Part shown: in pieces, positions 1 through 8,165 of the stretch
Numbering within the stretch: the first letter of the stretch is position 1
Layout of the letters: each line of letters starts with the position of its first letter
Origin: Desulfofustis glycolicus DSM 9705
Lineage (GTDB): Bacteria; Desulfobacterota; Desulfobulbia; Desulfobulbales; Desulfocapsaceae
Length of the DNA: 64,000 nucleotides
Assembly: GCF_900130015.1 (NCBI RefSeq)
Contig: NZ_FQXS01000012.1
Location: 1-64,000, forward strand
Reading direction: 5' to 3'
Position numbers and translations under genes: made by a program
Notes under the pieces: generated by a model
Database searches by the model: none
Told to the model about the DNA's origin: nothing
The model's input: the letters and a program-made list of their open reading frames with translations, nothing else

Positions 1-288
1 TGGCAAATCGAACTGTTTTTCAAATGGATCAAGCAACACCTCAGAATAAAGAGCTTTTTCGGTACATCGGAGAACGCAGTAAAATCACAAATCTGGATTG
101 CGGTCTCAGTATACGTGCTGGTCGCTATCATGAAAAAGCAGTTCGACTTGCAAGAAAGTCTCTACACAATTTTACAGATTTTGAGCGTCAACGTTTTCGA
201 GAAAGTACCGTTTTATCAATTAGTTACTGAAAGAGATTACAATCAAGAGACCAGGTGCCCCAATAAGCAACTGAATTTATTCGATTAA
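1..288 (+). CDS. IS4-type transposase, C-terminal fragment
   Basis: The first frame is open from base 1 to a TAA at 286-288 and encodes about 95 residues. It begins WQIELFFKWIKQHLRI and continues with FFGTSEN, QIWIAVSVYVLVAI and a C-terminal NKQLNLFD. From knowledge of the family, the E-x-FFKWIKQ block holds the catalytic Glu region of DDE transposases of the IS4 group, and the QLNLFD ending is typical of them. The N-terminal part lies outside the window, so it is not possible to tell whether the element is intact. A different frame gives a 68-residue ORF at 24-230 that is only a shadow. A GGACACTAGTG-type sequence at about 294-305 may be the right terminal inverted repeat. Confidence 0.8.
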   Translation, partial: WQIELFFKWIKQHLRIKSFFGTSENAVKSQIWIAVSVYVLVAIMKKQFDLQESLYTILQILSVNVFEKVPFYQLVTERDYNQETRCPNKQLNLFD

Positions 289-654
289 CAATCGGACACT
301 AGTGATGCAATACAATATCACGAACAAATCACTTGACGCAACAAATGAATCCGCCTATATGGGAATGATTGCATTCGTTGAAAACAGATGGGACCCTTGA
401 AAATTCAAAATTTCCTTCAAGCTTCCCGGACATCGACACCATCTGACATTGTAATTTCAGTAAGTTATGTGCATTCAAGTACCTGCAGATGCGCTGAGCG
501 AAGTCGTCGGAAGCGAGTGTGAGGCAATGGAATCGTATCGGTAGGCGAGCCCGCGGTGCAGTTCCAACAACCCGGTTCGATGCCTGGCGGACAGCGTCAA
601 GAGAGCCGGTTCACAGGAAAACACTTACGAAACCACGTTACAAGGAGAAAGGTC
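289..654. other. Intergenic region upstream of ilvC, with probable IS right end
   Basis: This stretch has no convincing gene. The first about 20 bases contain CGGACACTAGTG, which probably marks the outer end of the IS element. The rest should hold the ilvC promoter and leader. I saw no T-box, leader peptide or clear terminator hairpin. The frame of ilvC is open back to 556, but that extension ([11 protein letters not shown]...) does not resemble the enzyme and has no ribosome-binding site. Confidence 0.5.
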
Positions 655-2124
655 ATGGGCAACTATTTTAACTCGCTACCGCTCAGATTGCAGATCGAGG
701 AATTAGCGCAATGCCGGTTCATGGACAGTGATGAATTCGACGGTGTCGAAGCGCTGCGCGGCAAAAAAATCGTCATTGTCGGCTGTGGCGCGCAGGGCCT
801 CAATCAGGGGCTCAATTTGCGTGATTCCGGGCTCGATGTTTCCTATGCGTTGCGCGAGGCGGCTATCAAGGAGCAACGGCAGTCCTGGAAAAACGCCACC
901 GAGCACGGCTTTGTCGTCGGCACCTATGAACAATTGATTCCGCAGGCAGATCTGGTGGCCAACCTGACGCCGGACAAACAGCATACCGGTGTCGTCAGCA
1001 CGATCATGCCGCTGATGAAACAAGGAGCCTGTCTCTCCTATTCGCACGGGTTCAATATCGTCGAGGAGGGGATGCAGGTCCGCCCGGATCTGACGGTGAT
1101 CATGGTGGCCCCGAAAGGACCTGGCACCGAACTTCGACAGGAGTATGTCCGCGGGTTCGGTATTCCGACTCTGATTGCGGTGCATCGGGAAAACGATCCT
1201 AACGGTGACGGCCTCGAATTGGCCAAAGCATATGCCTGCGGCACCGGCGGCGACCGGGCAGGTGTTCTGCAGTCATCGTTCATCGCCGAGGTCAAATCGG
1301 ACCTGATGGGCGAACAGACCATTCTCTGCGGCCTGCTGCAGGCCGGTTCCCTGCTCTGCTACGACAAGATGATCGAGCAGGGGATCGATGCCGGCTATGC
1401 CTCAAAACTCGTACAATACGGTTGGGAGATGGTTACCGAGGCGCTCAAGCATGGTGGTATCACCAATATGCTGGACCGGTTGTCCAACCCGGCGAAGATC
1501 AAGGCCCACATCCTTTCCGAAGAGCTGAAAAATATCATGACCCCGCTCTTCGAAAAGCATATGGATGATATCATGTCCGGGGCGTTTTCTCGCACCATGA
1601 TGGAAGACTGGGCCAACGATGACGCCGACCTGCTGGCTTGGCGCAAAGCGTCGGGTGAGACGCCGTTTGAGCGGGCCGAGTCGATGAGCGGCGATATCCC
1701 GGAGCAGGAGTACTTTGATCACGGCATTCTGCTCGTTGCCTTCGTCAAGGCCGGTGTCGAGTTGGCCTTCGACACCATGGTGGCCACCGGTATCAAGCCG
1801 GAGTCGGCGTATTACGAGTCGCTTCATGAAGTACCGCTGATCGCCAACTTGATTGCCCGCAAAAAACTGTACGAAATGAACGTTGTCATCTCTGATACCG
1901 CCGAGTACGGCTGTTATCTGTTCGCCAATTCGGCGGTGCCGCTGCTGGCCGATTTCATGAAAGGCATCGATACCGATGTGATCGGCAGAGGGCTCGAGCT
2001 CGATGATTGCGGGGTCGACAATCTCGACCTGATCGATGTCAACGAGGCCATCCGCTATACCGAGGTCGAGGCGATCGGTGCCGAGCTGCGCGGCTATATG
2101 GGAGCGATGAAGCCGATGTTCTAA
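655..2124 (+). CDS. ilvC: Ketol-acid reductoisomerase (class II, long form)
   Basis: This enzyme catalyses the NADPH-dependent isomeroreduction of acetolactate or acetohydroxybutyrate in valine, leucine and isoleucine synthesis, in the cytoplasm. The 489-residue product matches the E. coli-type long form (about 491) almost end to end: [11 protein letters not shown] at the start, the nucleotide-binding GCGAQG at 43-48, [24 protein letters not shown] and the duplicated C-terminal domain with ELAFDTM and YESLHE. ATG 655 is chosen over the upstream start at 556 because the homologous N-terminus begins here and AAGGAGAAAGG lies at 642-652. It stands alone, with a terminator 30 bases after the stop and no ilvB, ilvN or leuA neighbours, so it is probably transcribed separately. 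Confidence 0.97.
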   Translation: MGNYFNSLPLRLQIEELAQCRFMDSDEFDGVEALRGKKIVIVGCGAQGLNQGLNLRDSGLDVSYALREAAIKEQRQSWKNATEHGFVVGTYEQLIPQADLVANLTPDKQHTGVVSTIMPLMKQGACLSYSHGFNIVEEGMQVRPDLTVIMVAPKGPGTELRQEYVRGFGIPTLIAVHRENDPNGDGLELAKAYACGTGGDRAGVLQSSFIAEVKSDLMGEQTILCGLLQAGSLLCYDKMIEQGIDAGYASKLVQYGWEMVTEALKHGGITNMLDRLSNPAKIKAHILSEELKNIMTPLFEKHMDDIMSGAFSRTMMEDWANDDADLLAWRKASGETPFERAESMSGDIPEQEYFDHGILLVAFVKAGVELAFDTMVATGIKPESAYYESLHEVPLIANLIARKKLYEMNVVISDTAEYGCYLFANSAVPLLADFMKGIDTDVIGRGLELDDCGVDNLDLIDVNEAIRYTEVEAIGAELRGYMGAMKPMF

Positions 2125-2156
2125 CCCTCTGGCGGTTCATGCTTTCTGCCGTAGTG

Positions 2157-2193
2157 CAGGCCCCTACGAGGGTATCCGAGGGGCCTGTTTTTT
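2157..2193 (+). terminator. Intrinsic terminator after ilvC
   Basis: A 9-bp perfect stem, CAGGCCCCT at 2157-2165 and AGGGGCCTG at 2179-2187, is followed at once by a T-run. It lies about 30 bases after the ilvC stop codon. Confidence 0.9.
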
Positions 2194-2204
2194 ATCTCAA
2201 CCTA

Positions 2205-2398
2205 CGGTGGTATAGGTTTGAACCCGTCCTCCGTTCACGAGCAACGTCGATCCTGGTTCTTCGCCCTGTCGATCAGGCCGCAGCGCAGCAGCCCGCAGAT
2301 CGTGTTTGCATTCCCGGGGATATCTCTGCTACACTGCTCTCCTGTTAAAAATCGTTGTCGGCCGGACCGGGCCAGCCGATTTCTGTGCTGACATAAGG
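2205..2398. repeat. Degenerate copies of extragenic repeat families A and B
   Basis: TATAGGTTTGAACCCGTCC at about 2211-2229 is a decayed version of the family A palindrome. GATCAGGCCGCAGCGCAGCAG at about 2271-2291 matches the right arm of the family B element seen near 52441. GGACCGGGCCAGCC near 2364-2377 resembles the next part of that arm. The order of pieces agrees with the better copies at 22.1 and 52.4 kb, which supports an old, eroded element. No gene is present here. Confidence 0.5.
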
Positions 2399-2400
2399 GA

Positions 2401-2535
2401 AGCTTGAAAAATTGTCATTTCGTCCAATCTCATCGTTGCGCAATCAAATTTTATCCTCGGAATATCATGTATATGCCTGCGGTAAAATTTTCTTGCGCGC
2501 CTCGATCTTGAACGAAATTCAGAATTTTTCAAGCT
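2401..2535. repeat. Palindromic repeat family C, copy 1 (MITE-like)
   Basis: This 135-bp element starts AGCTTGAAAAATT and ends with the exact complement AATTTTTCAAGCT. The two halves also match imperfectly inwards (AAATTTTATCC against the complement of GGTAAAATTTT) to a centre near ATATCATGTATAT, so the whole unit could fold into one long hairpin. A second copy at 55756-55890 is about 90% identical over its full length and a third with different end arms is at 62299-62447. It sits between the ilvC terminator and the HAD-like gene. No transposase is encoded. Confidence 0.85.
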
Positions 2536-2568
2536 CCCCGTAACAAGGAGCTGAAAGCGGGATGAGCA

Positions 2569-2964
2569 ATGATTATCTGTGTCGATTTTGACGGAACCAT
2601 CGTTGATCATCGTTATCCGGAGCTGGGCAAACCCGTGCCCGAGGCCGTGACCTGGCTGAAGCGGCTACAGGCCTGCGGAGCGAAAATCATACTCTTTACG
2701 ATGCGTTCCGAACAGGGCATTGCCGGTGACACGCTGCTCGACGCGGTCCGTTATCTACAGGATCAGGGCATTGAACTTCATGGGGTCAACACCAACCCGG
2801 ACCAGCAAAGCTGGACATCAAGCCCGAAGGCGTATGCCGATATCTATGTCGACGATGCCGCTTTCGGCTGCCCGCTGATCAGGCCGTCAGGATTTTCCCG
2901 GCCGTGCGTCGATTGGAAGAAAGTCGGCCCGGCGCTGGAACACCTCTGCCTCAGTCGCCGCTGA
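2569..2964 (+). CDS. HAD-like hydrolase family protein
   Basis: The 131-residue protein opens with MIICVDFDGTIVD, a HAD motif I in which D6 would be the nucleophile and D8 the general acid/base. ILFTMRSEQG supplies motif II-like Thr, and DIYVDDAAFG near the end supplies the acidic motif IV. There is no room for a large cap domain, so it belongs with the small uncapped HAD proteins related to BT0820-type hydrolases or polynucleotide phosphatase-like folds. The substrate cannot be read from sequence. It lies 19 bases before the diguanylate cyclase gene and may be co-transcribed with it. An AAGGAG at 2544-2549 is farther from the ATG than usual. Confidence 0.8.
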   Translation: MIICVDFDGTIVDHRYPELGKPVPEAVTWLKRLQACGAKIILFTMRSEQGIAGDTLLDAVRYLQDQGIELHGVNTNPDQQSWTSSPKAYADIYVDDAAFGCPLIRPSGFSRPCVDWKKVGPALEHLCLSRR

Positions 2965-2983
2965 GCGCCCGCCGGTCTCCGAC

Positions 2984-4495
2984 ATGACCATGACGGCCAA
3001 ACTCAGGGGAGCCTTCCCGGTTGAGAGGTTTTCAGCCCGTAACAGGCTGCTCCTGGCCCTGACCGTTATCCTGGTTACCGCGTTCGTCGGCACGAGTTTG
3101 ATCAATTATGCCATTACCAGTTCCGCGATTCGCCGGGAAATTGTTCAGAAGGATTTGCCGCTGACCCGGGACAATATCTATTCCGACCTCGCTGCTGAAC
3201 TGAGTCGTCCGATTCTTGTTGCTTCCAGCATGGCGGTGGATAGCTTCCTCAAAGAATGGGTTGAAAGCGGTGAACGCGATGTCGATTTGATTACTCGCTA
3301 TTTAAGGGGGATTCGCGATCGCTACGACTTTTTTTCGGTATTCTTTGTTTCCGAGAAGACAGGCAACTACTATCATTTCAACGGTTTCCATAAAGTGGTC
3401 AGTCCCGAAGACGCTCACGACGTCTGGTATTACTCGTTTCGGGATCGAAACAAGGACTATGAGCTCGATGTCGACAACGACGAGGCCGCGGCGAATAACC
3501 TGACCGTTTTTATCAACTATCGGGTGGCCGGTCGGGACGGCGGTCTGCTCGGTGTGACCGGGGTCGGCCTGCAGATCCAGCGGCTCGCCGCATTGATCGC
3601 CGAGTATCAACACATCTACGACCGCGCCATCTACCTGACTGACAGGGCCGGCCTGATTCAGGTGCACCAGGATCAGGCGCTCATCGAAAAGAAGTCCATC
3701 TCCACGCTGCCGGGCCTTGCTCCGCTGGCCGGCAAGATCCTGGCAACCGGGGAAGAGCCGCAAAACTTCCGCTTTTCCCGGCAGGGGGAGACCATTCTGT
3801 TGACCGTTCGCCATATCGGTCAATTGAACTGGCTGTTGTTCGTCGAGCAAAACGAGACGGCCGCCTTGCATGAGGCGCGGATGAATCTGCTGCGCACCGT
3901 GCTGGTCGGTCTGGTCGCCTCGCTGTTCATAATCGGGTTGACGCTGTTCACCATCAACCATTTTCAGGCTCGCCTGGAGGTAATGGCCACCATTGATGCG
4001 TTGACCGGTGTTGCCAACAGGCGCATGCTGGAGATCGAATTTTCCCGGTTCCTTTCGGTACAGCAGCGGTCTCGACATCCCTTTTCGCTGATCCTGGTCG
4101 ATCTCGATGGCTTTAAAAAAGTCAACGACGTCCTTGGACATATGTCCGGAGATATGGTACTGCGCCAGGTTGCCGATATCAGCGCCGGGACGGTTCGGCC
4201 AATCGACGTGGTTGCCCGCTGGGGCGGGGATGAATTCGTTGTCCTGACCGGGCTTGGAACTGCGGAAGCCGTCATGGTCGCCCGGCGACTGGTCGATGCC
4301 GTTGTCACTGCCGACTTGGCCGGAGTCGGAACGAGGATGGATGACCCGCGGAAAGAGATTACCATTTCGTGCGGCATCACCGAGTATGTCCAGGGAGACG
4401 ACCTGGACTCGATGATCACCCGGGCGGATCAGGCGATGTATACCAGTAAAAGAGAAGGTGGAAACCGAGTTTCGGTTCTGGCGGCTGCGGGGTGA
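2984..4495 (+). CDS. Membrane diguanylate cyclase with periplasmic sensor
   Basis: This 503-residue protein has a transmembrane helix at about 20-42, a roughly 260-residue periplasmic sensor region of dCache type (YYSFRDRNKDYELDVDN, FVNYRVAGRDGGLLG-like pattern), a second helix at about 305-327 and a C-terminal GGDEF domain. The GGDEF signature is intact at 414-418 and RPID five residues before it is a complete inhibitory I-site (RxxD), so active c-di-GMP synthesis with product inhibition is expected. The stop codon (4493-4495) abuts the stop of the convergent HD-GYP gene with no gap. The ligand of the sensor is unknown. Confidence 0.93.
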   Translation: MTMTAKLRGAFPVERFSARNRLLLALTVILVTAFVGTSLINYAITSSAIRREIVQKDLPLTRDNIYSDLAAELSRPILVASSMAVDSFLKEWVESGERDVDLITRYLRGIRDRYDFFSVFFVSEKTGNYYHFNGFHKVVSPEDAHDVWYYSFRDRNKDYELDVDNDEAAANNLTVFINYRVAGRDGGLLGVTGVGLQIQRLAALIAEYQHIYDRAIYLTDRAGLIQVHQDQALIEKKSISTLPGLAPLAGKILATGEEPQNFRFSRQGETILLTVRHIGQLNWLLFVEQNETAALHEARMNLLRTVLVGLVASLFIIGLTLFTINHFQARLEVMATIDALTGVANRRMLEIEFSRFLSVQQRSRHPFSLILVDLDGFKKVNDVLGHMSGDMVLRQVADISAGTVRPIDVVARWGGDEFVVLTGLGTAEAVMVARRLVDAVVTADLAGVGTRMDDPRKEITISCGITEYVQGDDLDSMITRADQAMYTSKREGGNRVSVLAAAG

Positions 4496-5596
4496 TCAGT
4501 CGGCCAAACCGGCCCTGATCGACAGAAGAAGATCGATATTGCCGATGAAGACGGTGACAATATCCGGGTCGAAATGGCTGCCGCTGCTCTGCTTGATGAT
4601 CTCCAGAGCCTCGTCGACCGATGAGGCGGACTTGTAGACCCGTTCACTGGTCAGTGCGTCAAAGACGTCGCAGATCGCCGCTATGCGGCCGATAACGGGG
4701 ATTCCCTCGCCCCGAAGACCACGTGGATAGCCGCTGCCGTCGAATTTTTCGTGGTGGGTCAGCGCGATTTCGGCGCCGATCTGCAGGATCGACGAGGTTG
4801 ACTCCGATAAAATACGGTGGCCGATCTCGCAATGGGTCTTGATAACTTCGAATTCCTCGATGCTCAGTTTCCCCGGTTTCAGCAGGATTGTATCGGAGAT
4901 GCCGATTTTACCGACATCGTGCAGCGGCGCCGATACCTTCAGTGTCTTGCACAACGATTCCGGCAGCCCCATCAGACGGGCCAGAGTCTCGCAGAACTTA
5001 CCCATTCGTACCGTGTGCTTGGCGGTCTCGTTATCCCTGAACTCCGCTGCCTTGGAAAGGATTAAAATGGTCTCTTCCCGCGATTTGTCGAGTTCGAAGG
5101 TGCGCTCTTCAACGAGCAGTTCCAACTCTTCCCGGTGTCGCCGGTTTTCGATTTCCAATCGTCTTCGACGCAAGGCATTGGTAATATTGATGATCAACTC
5201 ATTGGCCTGGAAAGGTTTGGTGACATACCCGTAGGCCCCCATGTGCAGGGTCTCAATGGCCGTGGTCCGGTCGTCGACTCCGGTGACCATGATAAAAGCG
5301 AGGTCCTGGTAGGTTTTTTGGCAGGTGTCGAGCAGCTCGACACCAGTCATGCCGGTCATGTTGATATCGCTGATCACCAGGTCAAACGGCTCCTCTTTCA
5401 GCAGCTCCAGCGCTGCTTCGGCATTGTCGGCGGTGCGGAATCGATAGCCCTCGCTCTCGACGATAACGGAAATGAGGGTGCGCACCTGGTCGTCGTCATC
5501 GACAATCAGCAGCTTCGACTGGCTCGGCGGGAGCGGTGTGGTTTGTTCCATCGGGGCATCCACGGTGAAAAGTTGATTACCGTCTGTATTAAACAT
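4496..5596 (-). CDS. Response regulator with HD-GYP phosphodiesterase domain
   Basis: The 366-residue protein is RpfG-like: a receiver domain at about 28-145 with LLIVDDDDQ and phospho-acceptor D77, a linker helix rich in Arg and Glu at about 143-180, and an HD-GYP domain. The metal-binding H226-D227 (LHDVGKIG) and the GYP signature (GSGYPRGL, 288-294) are present, which predicts hydrolysis of c-di-GMP controlled by phosphorylation. No kinase gene is adjacent. It converges on the diguanylate cyclase with zero spacing, so the two enzymes with opposite activities are neighbours. A start at M16 (MEQTTPLPP) is also possible. Confidence 0.94.
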   Translation of the reverse strand: MFNTDGNQLFTVDAPMEQTTPLPPSQSKLLIVDDDDQVRTLISVIVESEGYRFRTADNAEAALELLKEEPFDLVISDINMTGMTGVELLDTCQKTYQDLAFIMVTGVDDRTTAIETLHMGAYGYVTKPFQANELIINITNALRRRRLEIENRRHREELELLVEERTFELDKSREETILILSKAAEFRDNETAKHTVRMGKFCETLARLMGLPESLCKTLKVSAPLHDVGKIGISDTILLKPGKLSIEEFEVIKTHCEIGHRILSESTSSILQIGAEIALTHHEKFDGSGYPRGLRGEGIPVIGRIAAICDVFDALTSERVYKSASSVDEALEIIKQSSGSHFDPDIVTVFIGNIDLLLSIRAGLAD

Positions 5597-5860
5597 GCTT
5601 TGCCGGCAAAACTCAATTGATTGCTTGCGCCGTCGGCGGTTTTCAACGGATTAGTGGCCGGCTCGCACTACTCTGGTCGGCGGATCGCTCTGTTGCGGTG
5701 AAATGACCTGATTTCCAATTGATGGACGGTGTCGAGCGACTGCAAGTGAGCGCTCGGTCGATGCTGCTTGCAATTATTCTCGTAATCAGTATACCCTTGC
5801 ACAAGAGGAGCGAAACGAAGGGGGATCGCGACTGATTGACGTTGACGATGGGGAGAAGCC

Positions 5861-7282
5861 ATGAACGATAAGGAAACAACAACGGAGCCACGGGAACCTC
5901 TGTGGGACCGGACACTGAGAAGAATTAGGGAATTCTGGCCTCTCGGTGATCCGGCCGCTTTGAAAGATGTTGTCGGTACCGATCTGCCGGCCGCTGATCT
6001 TTCCAAGGTTCGTGCCAAAATCGACGCCTGCCTGGCCGGTGAGGGTGGTGAGGTATCGGCCCGGGCTCGGGCCGCTGAACTTGGCGAGACCTATGCGGTT
6101 CTCGGCATTACCGGTCGGCGCCGGTTTCTTGAACTGCTTGCCGCTTCCTATGACGTGGACAACGAGTCGCTGGAGACGGCCATTGGCGAGTGGCGTCTAG
6201 CGCAGGATGCTATTGCCCGACAGCAGGCTGCAGCCGGGCTGCGTGATGTTCTGGAGCCGCCGCGGATCAGACTCCTGCGCCAATTCAACGGTCTGCAGGG
6301 CGGCGTCAAATTCCTGGTCGACCTGCGCGCCGAGTTGATCGGTTGGGCCCGGGAAAGCCGGGAACTGCGGGCCCTTGACCGGGACATCTGCCGCCTCCTT
6401 GGCTCGTGGTTCGATATCGGCTTCCTCGAGCTGCAGCGAATTACCTGGAATACCTCTGCGGCATTGCTGGAAAAACTAATCCGGTATGAAGCGGTGCACG
6501 AGATTACTTCCTGGCAGGACCTGAAAAACAGGCTTGAAGGTGATCGCTGCTGTTATGCCTTCTTTCACCCGCATATGCCTCATGAACCGCTCATTTTCGT
6601 CGAAGTGGCGCTGGTCAACGGCATCTCGACCAGCATTCACCAATTGCTCGACGAGCGAGCCCCAGCCGGCGACCCGGCTGGGGCCGATACGGCGATCTTC
6701 TATTCCATTTCCAATTGCCAGGCCGGACTGGCCGGAGTCAGTTTCGGCAATTTTCTGATCAAACGGGTAGTTGCCGACCTGACGAGCAAGCTGCCAAATC
6801 TGAAGACCTTTTCCACACTGTCACCGATTCCCGGTTTTATCGACTGGCTCAGGCAGCAGGAAGAAGTTCCGGAACTGGTCGATGTGGATAGTGAGGCAGT
6901 GGCCTGCCTGCGGGCCGAGCCGATCGACGTCGACTGTTTCAGCCGACTGCTCCTGCCGGAACAGAGCACCGCCGGGCCGGGCGAGAAACAGCGGGGCCAG
7001 CACCTGCAGCAAGCACTGTTGCAGCTTTGCGCTCGATATCTGCTGACGGCCAAGCGGGGGCGGCAGGCCTGGGACCGGGTCGCCCACTTTCACCTGACCA
7101 ACGGCGCCCAGATCAGGCAGATCAATTGGGCTGCCAACCGTTCAGACCGGGGGGTTCGGGAGTCGGCCGGGATGATGGTCAATTATCTCTATGACCTGAC
7201 TTCGATCGAGAAGCATCACGAGGCCTACAGCAGCCAGGGACATATCTCGGCCGCCGCGCCGGTGAAAAAGCTGGTCAAGTAG
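5861..7282 (+). CDS. Malonyl-CoA decarboxylase
   Basis: The enzyme converts malonyl-CoA to acetyl-CoA and CO2. The 473-residue product carries the family blocks FFHPHMPHEPLIFVEVAL, the catalytic-Ser region YSISNCQAGLAGVSFGN, LSPIPGFIDWL, and near residue 411 the catalytic-His motif AHFHLTNGA followed by SDRGVRESAGMMVNYLY. It lacks any visible organelle-type or export signal, so it is cytoplasmic. The start is MNDKETTTE, preceded by a GGGGAGAAGCC. Its last 8 bases overlap the convergent agmatinase gene. It is not beside malonate transport or malonyl-CoA synthetase genes, so its physiological role here is open. Confidence 0.93.
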   Translation: MNDKETTTEPREPLWDRTLRRIREFWPLGDPAALKDVVGTDLPAADLSKVRAKIDACLAGEGGEVSARARAAELGETYAVLGITGRRRFLELLAASYDVDNESLETAIGEWRLAQDAIARQQAAAGLRDVLEPPRIRLLRQFNGLQGGVKFLVDLRAELIGWARESRELRALDRDICRLLGSWFDIGFLELQRITWNTSAALLEKLIRYEAVHEITSWQDLKNRLEGDRCCYAFFHPHMPHEPLIFVEVALVNGISTSIHQLLDERAPAGDPAGADTAIFYSISNCQAGLAGVSFGNFLIKRVVADLTSKLPNLKTFSTLSPIPGFIDWLRQQEEVPELVDVDSEAVACLRAEPIDVDCFSRLLLPEQSTAGPGEKQRGQHLQQALLQLCARYLLTAKRGRQAWDRVAHFHLTNGAQIRQINWAANRSDRGVRESAGMMVNYLYDLTSIEKHHEAYSSQGHISAAAPVKKLVK

Positions 7283-8165
7283 CCGGATTCGCCGGACGAT
7301 TTCGTTCGATCATGCCCATTACTGCGTAGACGAGCTGGGCGGCGGCAAAACTCGATGCGTGATCGTCGGCCCGGGGAGCCAATTCCACCACATCAAAACC
7401 GGCAACACGGCGGCCGCGGATGGCTATCTCTATGGCCGCCAGCGTATCGTACCAGCCTGGTCCGCCCGGCACCGGGGTGCCGGTGGCACGAATTACCGAG
7501 GGGTCGAGGCCGTCGACATCAAGACTGAGGTAGATCGTTTCGGGGAAGTCAGCGGGGAGGTGCAGGGCTGCCAGACCCTTTCGGTGCAGCGTTACGGCGT
7601 CAAGGCCGGCGATGTGGTGCTCCCGCCGGTAGCGCTCTTCTTCTAGGCAACGGGCGCGTACACCGAATTGGAAGAGCACCATGCCGAGATCTTCGTGGGC
7701 GCGCCGGGCGACGCAGGCGTGACTATAGCGACTGCCCTCGTAGCGGTCGCGCAGATCGGCATGGGCATCGAGCTGGAAGAGACCGACCGGTGCGGCGTGG
7801 TGTTTTGTTACGGCCTGCAGGGCTCCGAGGGTTACCGTATGTTCCCCTCCGAGCAGTACCGGCAGACGGCCATCGGCCAGAGCGATGCTGCAGCGCTCGG
7901 CGATCCGGGCCAGCACCGATTCGACGGTGGTGCGGCAATCGATAGCGGCCGTGGTATGGATGCCCAGATCGAGCGGCTGGGAAATCCCATCGAAGGCCTC
8001 GAGCTGCTGCGATGCCGTAAGGATGGCCGCGGGTCCGTTACCGGTACCGGCCCCGTAGGAGACGCTCTGCTCCAGCGGCACCGGAATAACATGAAACAAT
8101 GAGTCGGCGGCCGCGCTGCTCGCCAGTTCGGAAGCGAGGAAGCCGGGAAGCTCGGTGCCGGCCAT
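7275..8165 (-). CDS. speB: Agmatinase (ureohydrolase family)
   Basis: The 296-residue protein has the manganese-binding signatures of the arginase/agmatinase family: GGEHTVTLG, DAHADLRD with SHACVARR after it, and SLDVDGLDPSVI. Agmatinase, releasing putrescine and urea from agmatine, is preferred over arginase because the gene ends an operon that starts with arginine decarboxylase and continues to carboxyspermidine enzymes. Its ATG overlaps the stop of the upstream gene by one base (TGATG), a sign of translational coupling. Confidence 0.9.
   Translation of the reverse strand: MAGTELPGFLASELASSAAADSLFHVIPVPLEQSVSYGAGTGNGPAAILTASQQLEAFDGISQPLDLGIHTTAAIDCRTTVESVLARIAERCSIALADGRLPVLLGGEHTVTLGALQAVTKHHAAPVGLFQLDAHADLRDRYEGSRYSHACVARRAHEDLGMVLFQFGVRARCLEEERYRREHHIAGLDAVTLHRKGLAALHLPADFPETIYLSLDVDGLDPSVIRATGTPVPGGPGWYDTLAAIEIAIRGRRVAGFDVVELAPRADDHASSFAAAQLVYAVMGMIERNRPANPAT

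Noticed and set aside
24-230. 68-residue ORF at the left edge
   Set aside because: The frame starting at base 1 encodes a recognisable transposase C-terminus through 288; this ORF is its shadow.
556-654. Upstream extension of ilvC
   Set aside because: The first 33 residues do not resemble the enzyme, and ATG 655 has a ribosome-binding site and the conserved N-terminus.
2401-2535. Family C repeat as a CRISPR unit or attenuator
   Set aside because: Single copies at three distant sites, no spacers, and each is one long palindrome without a T-run.
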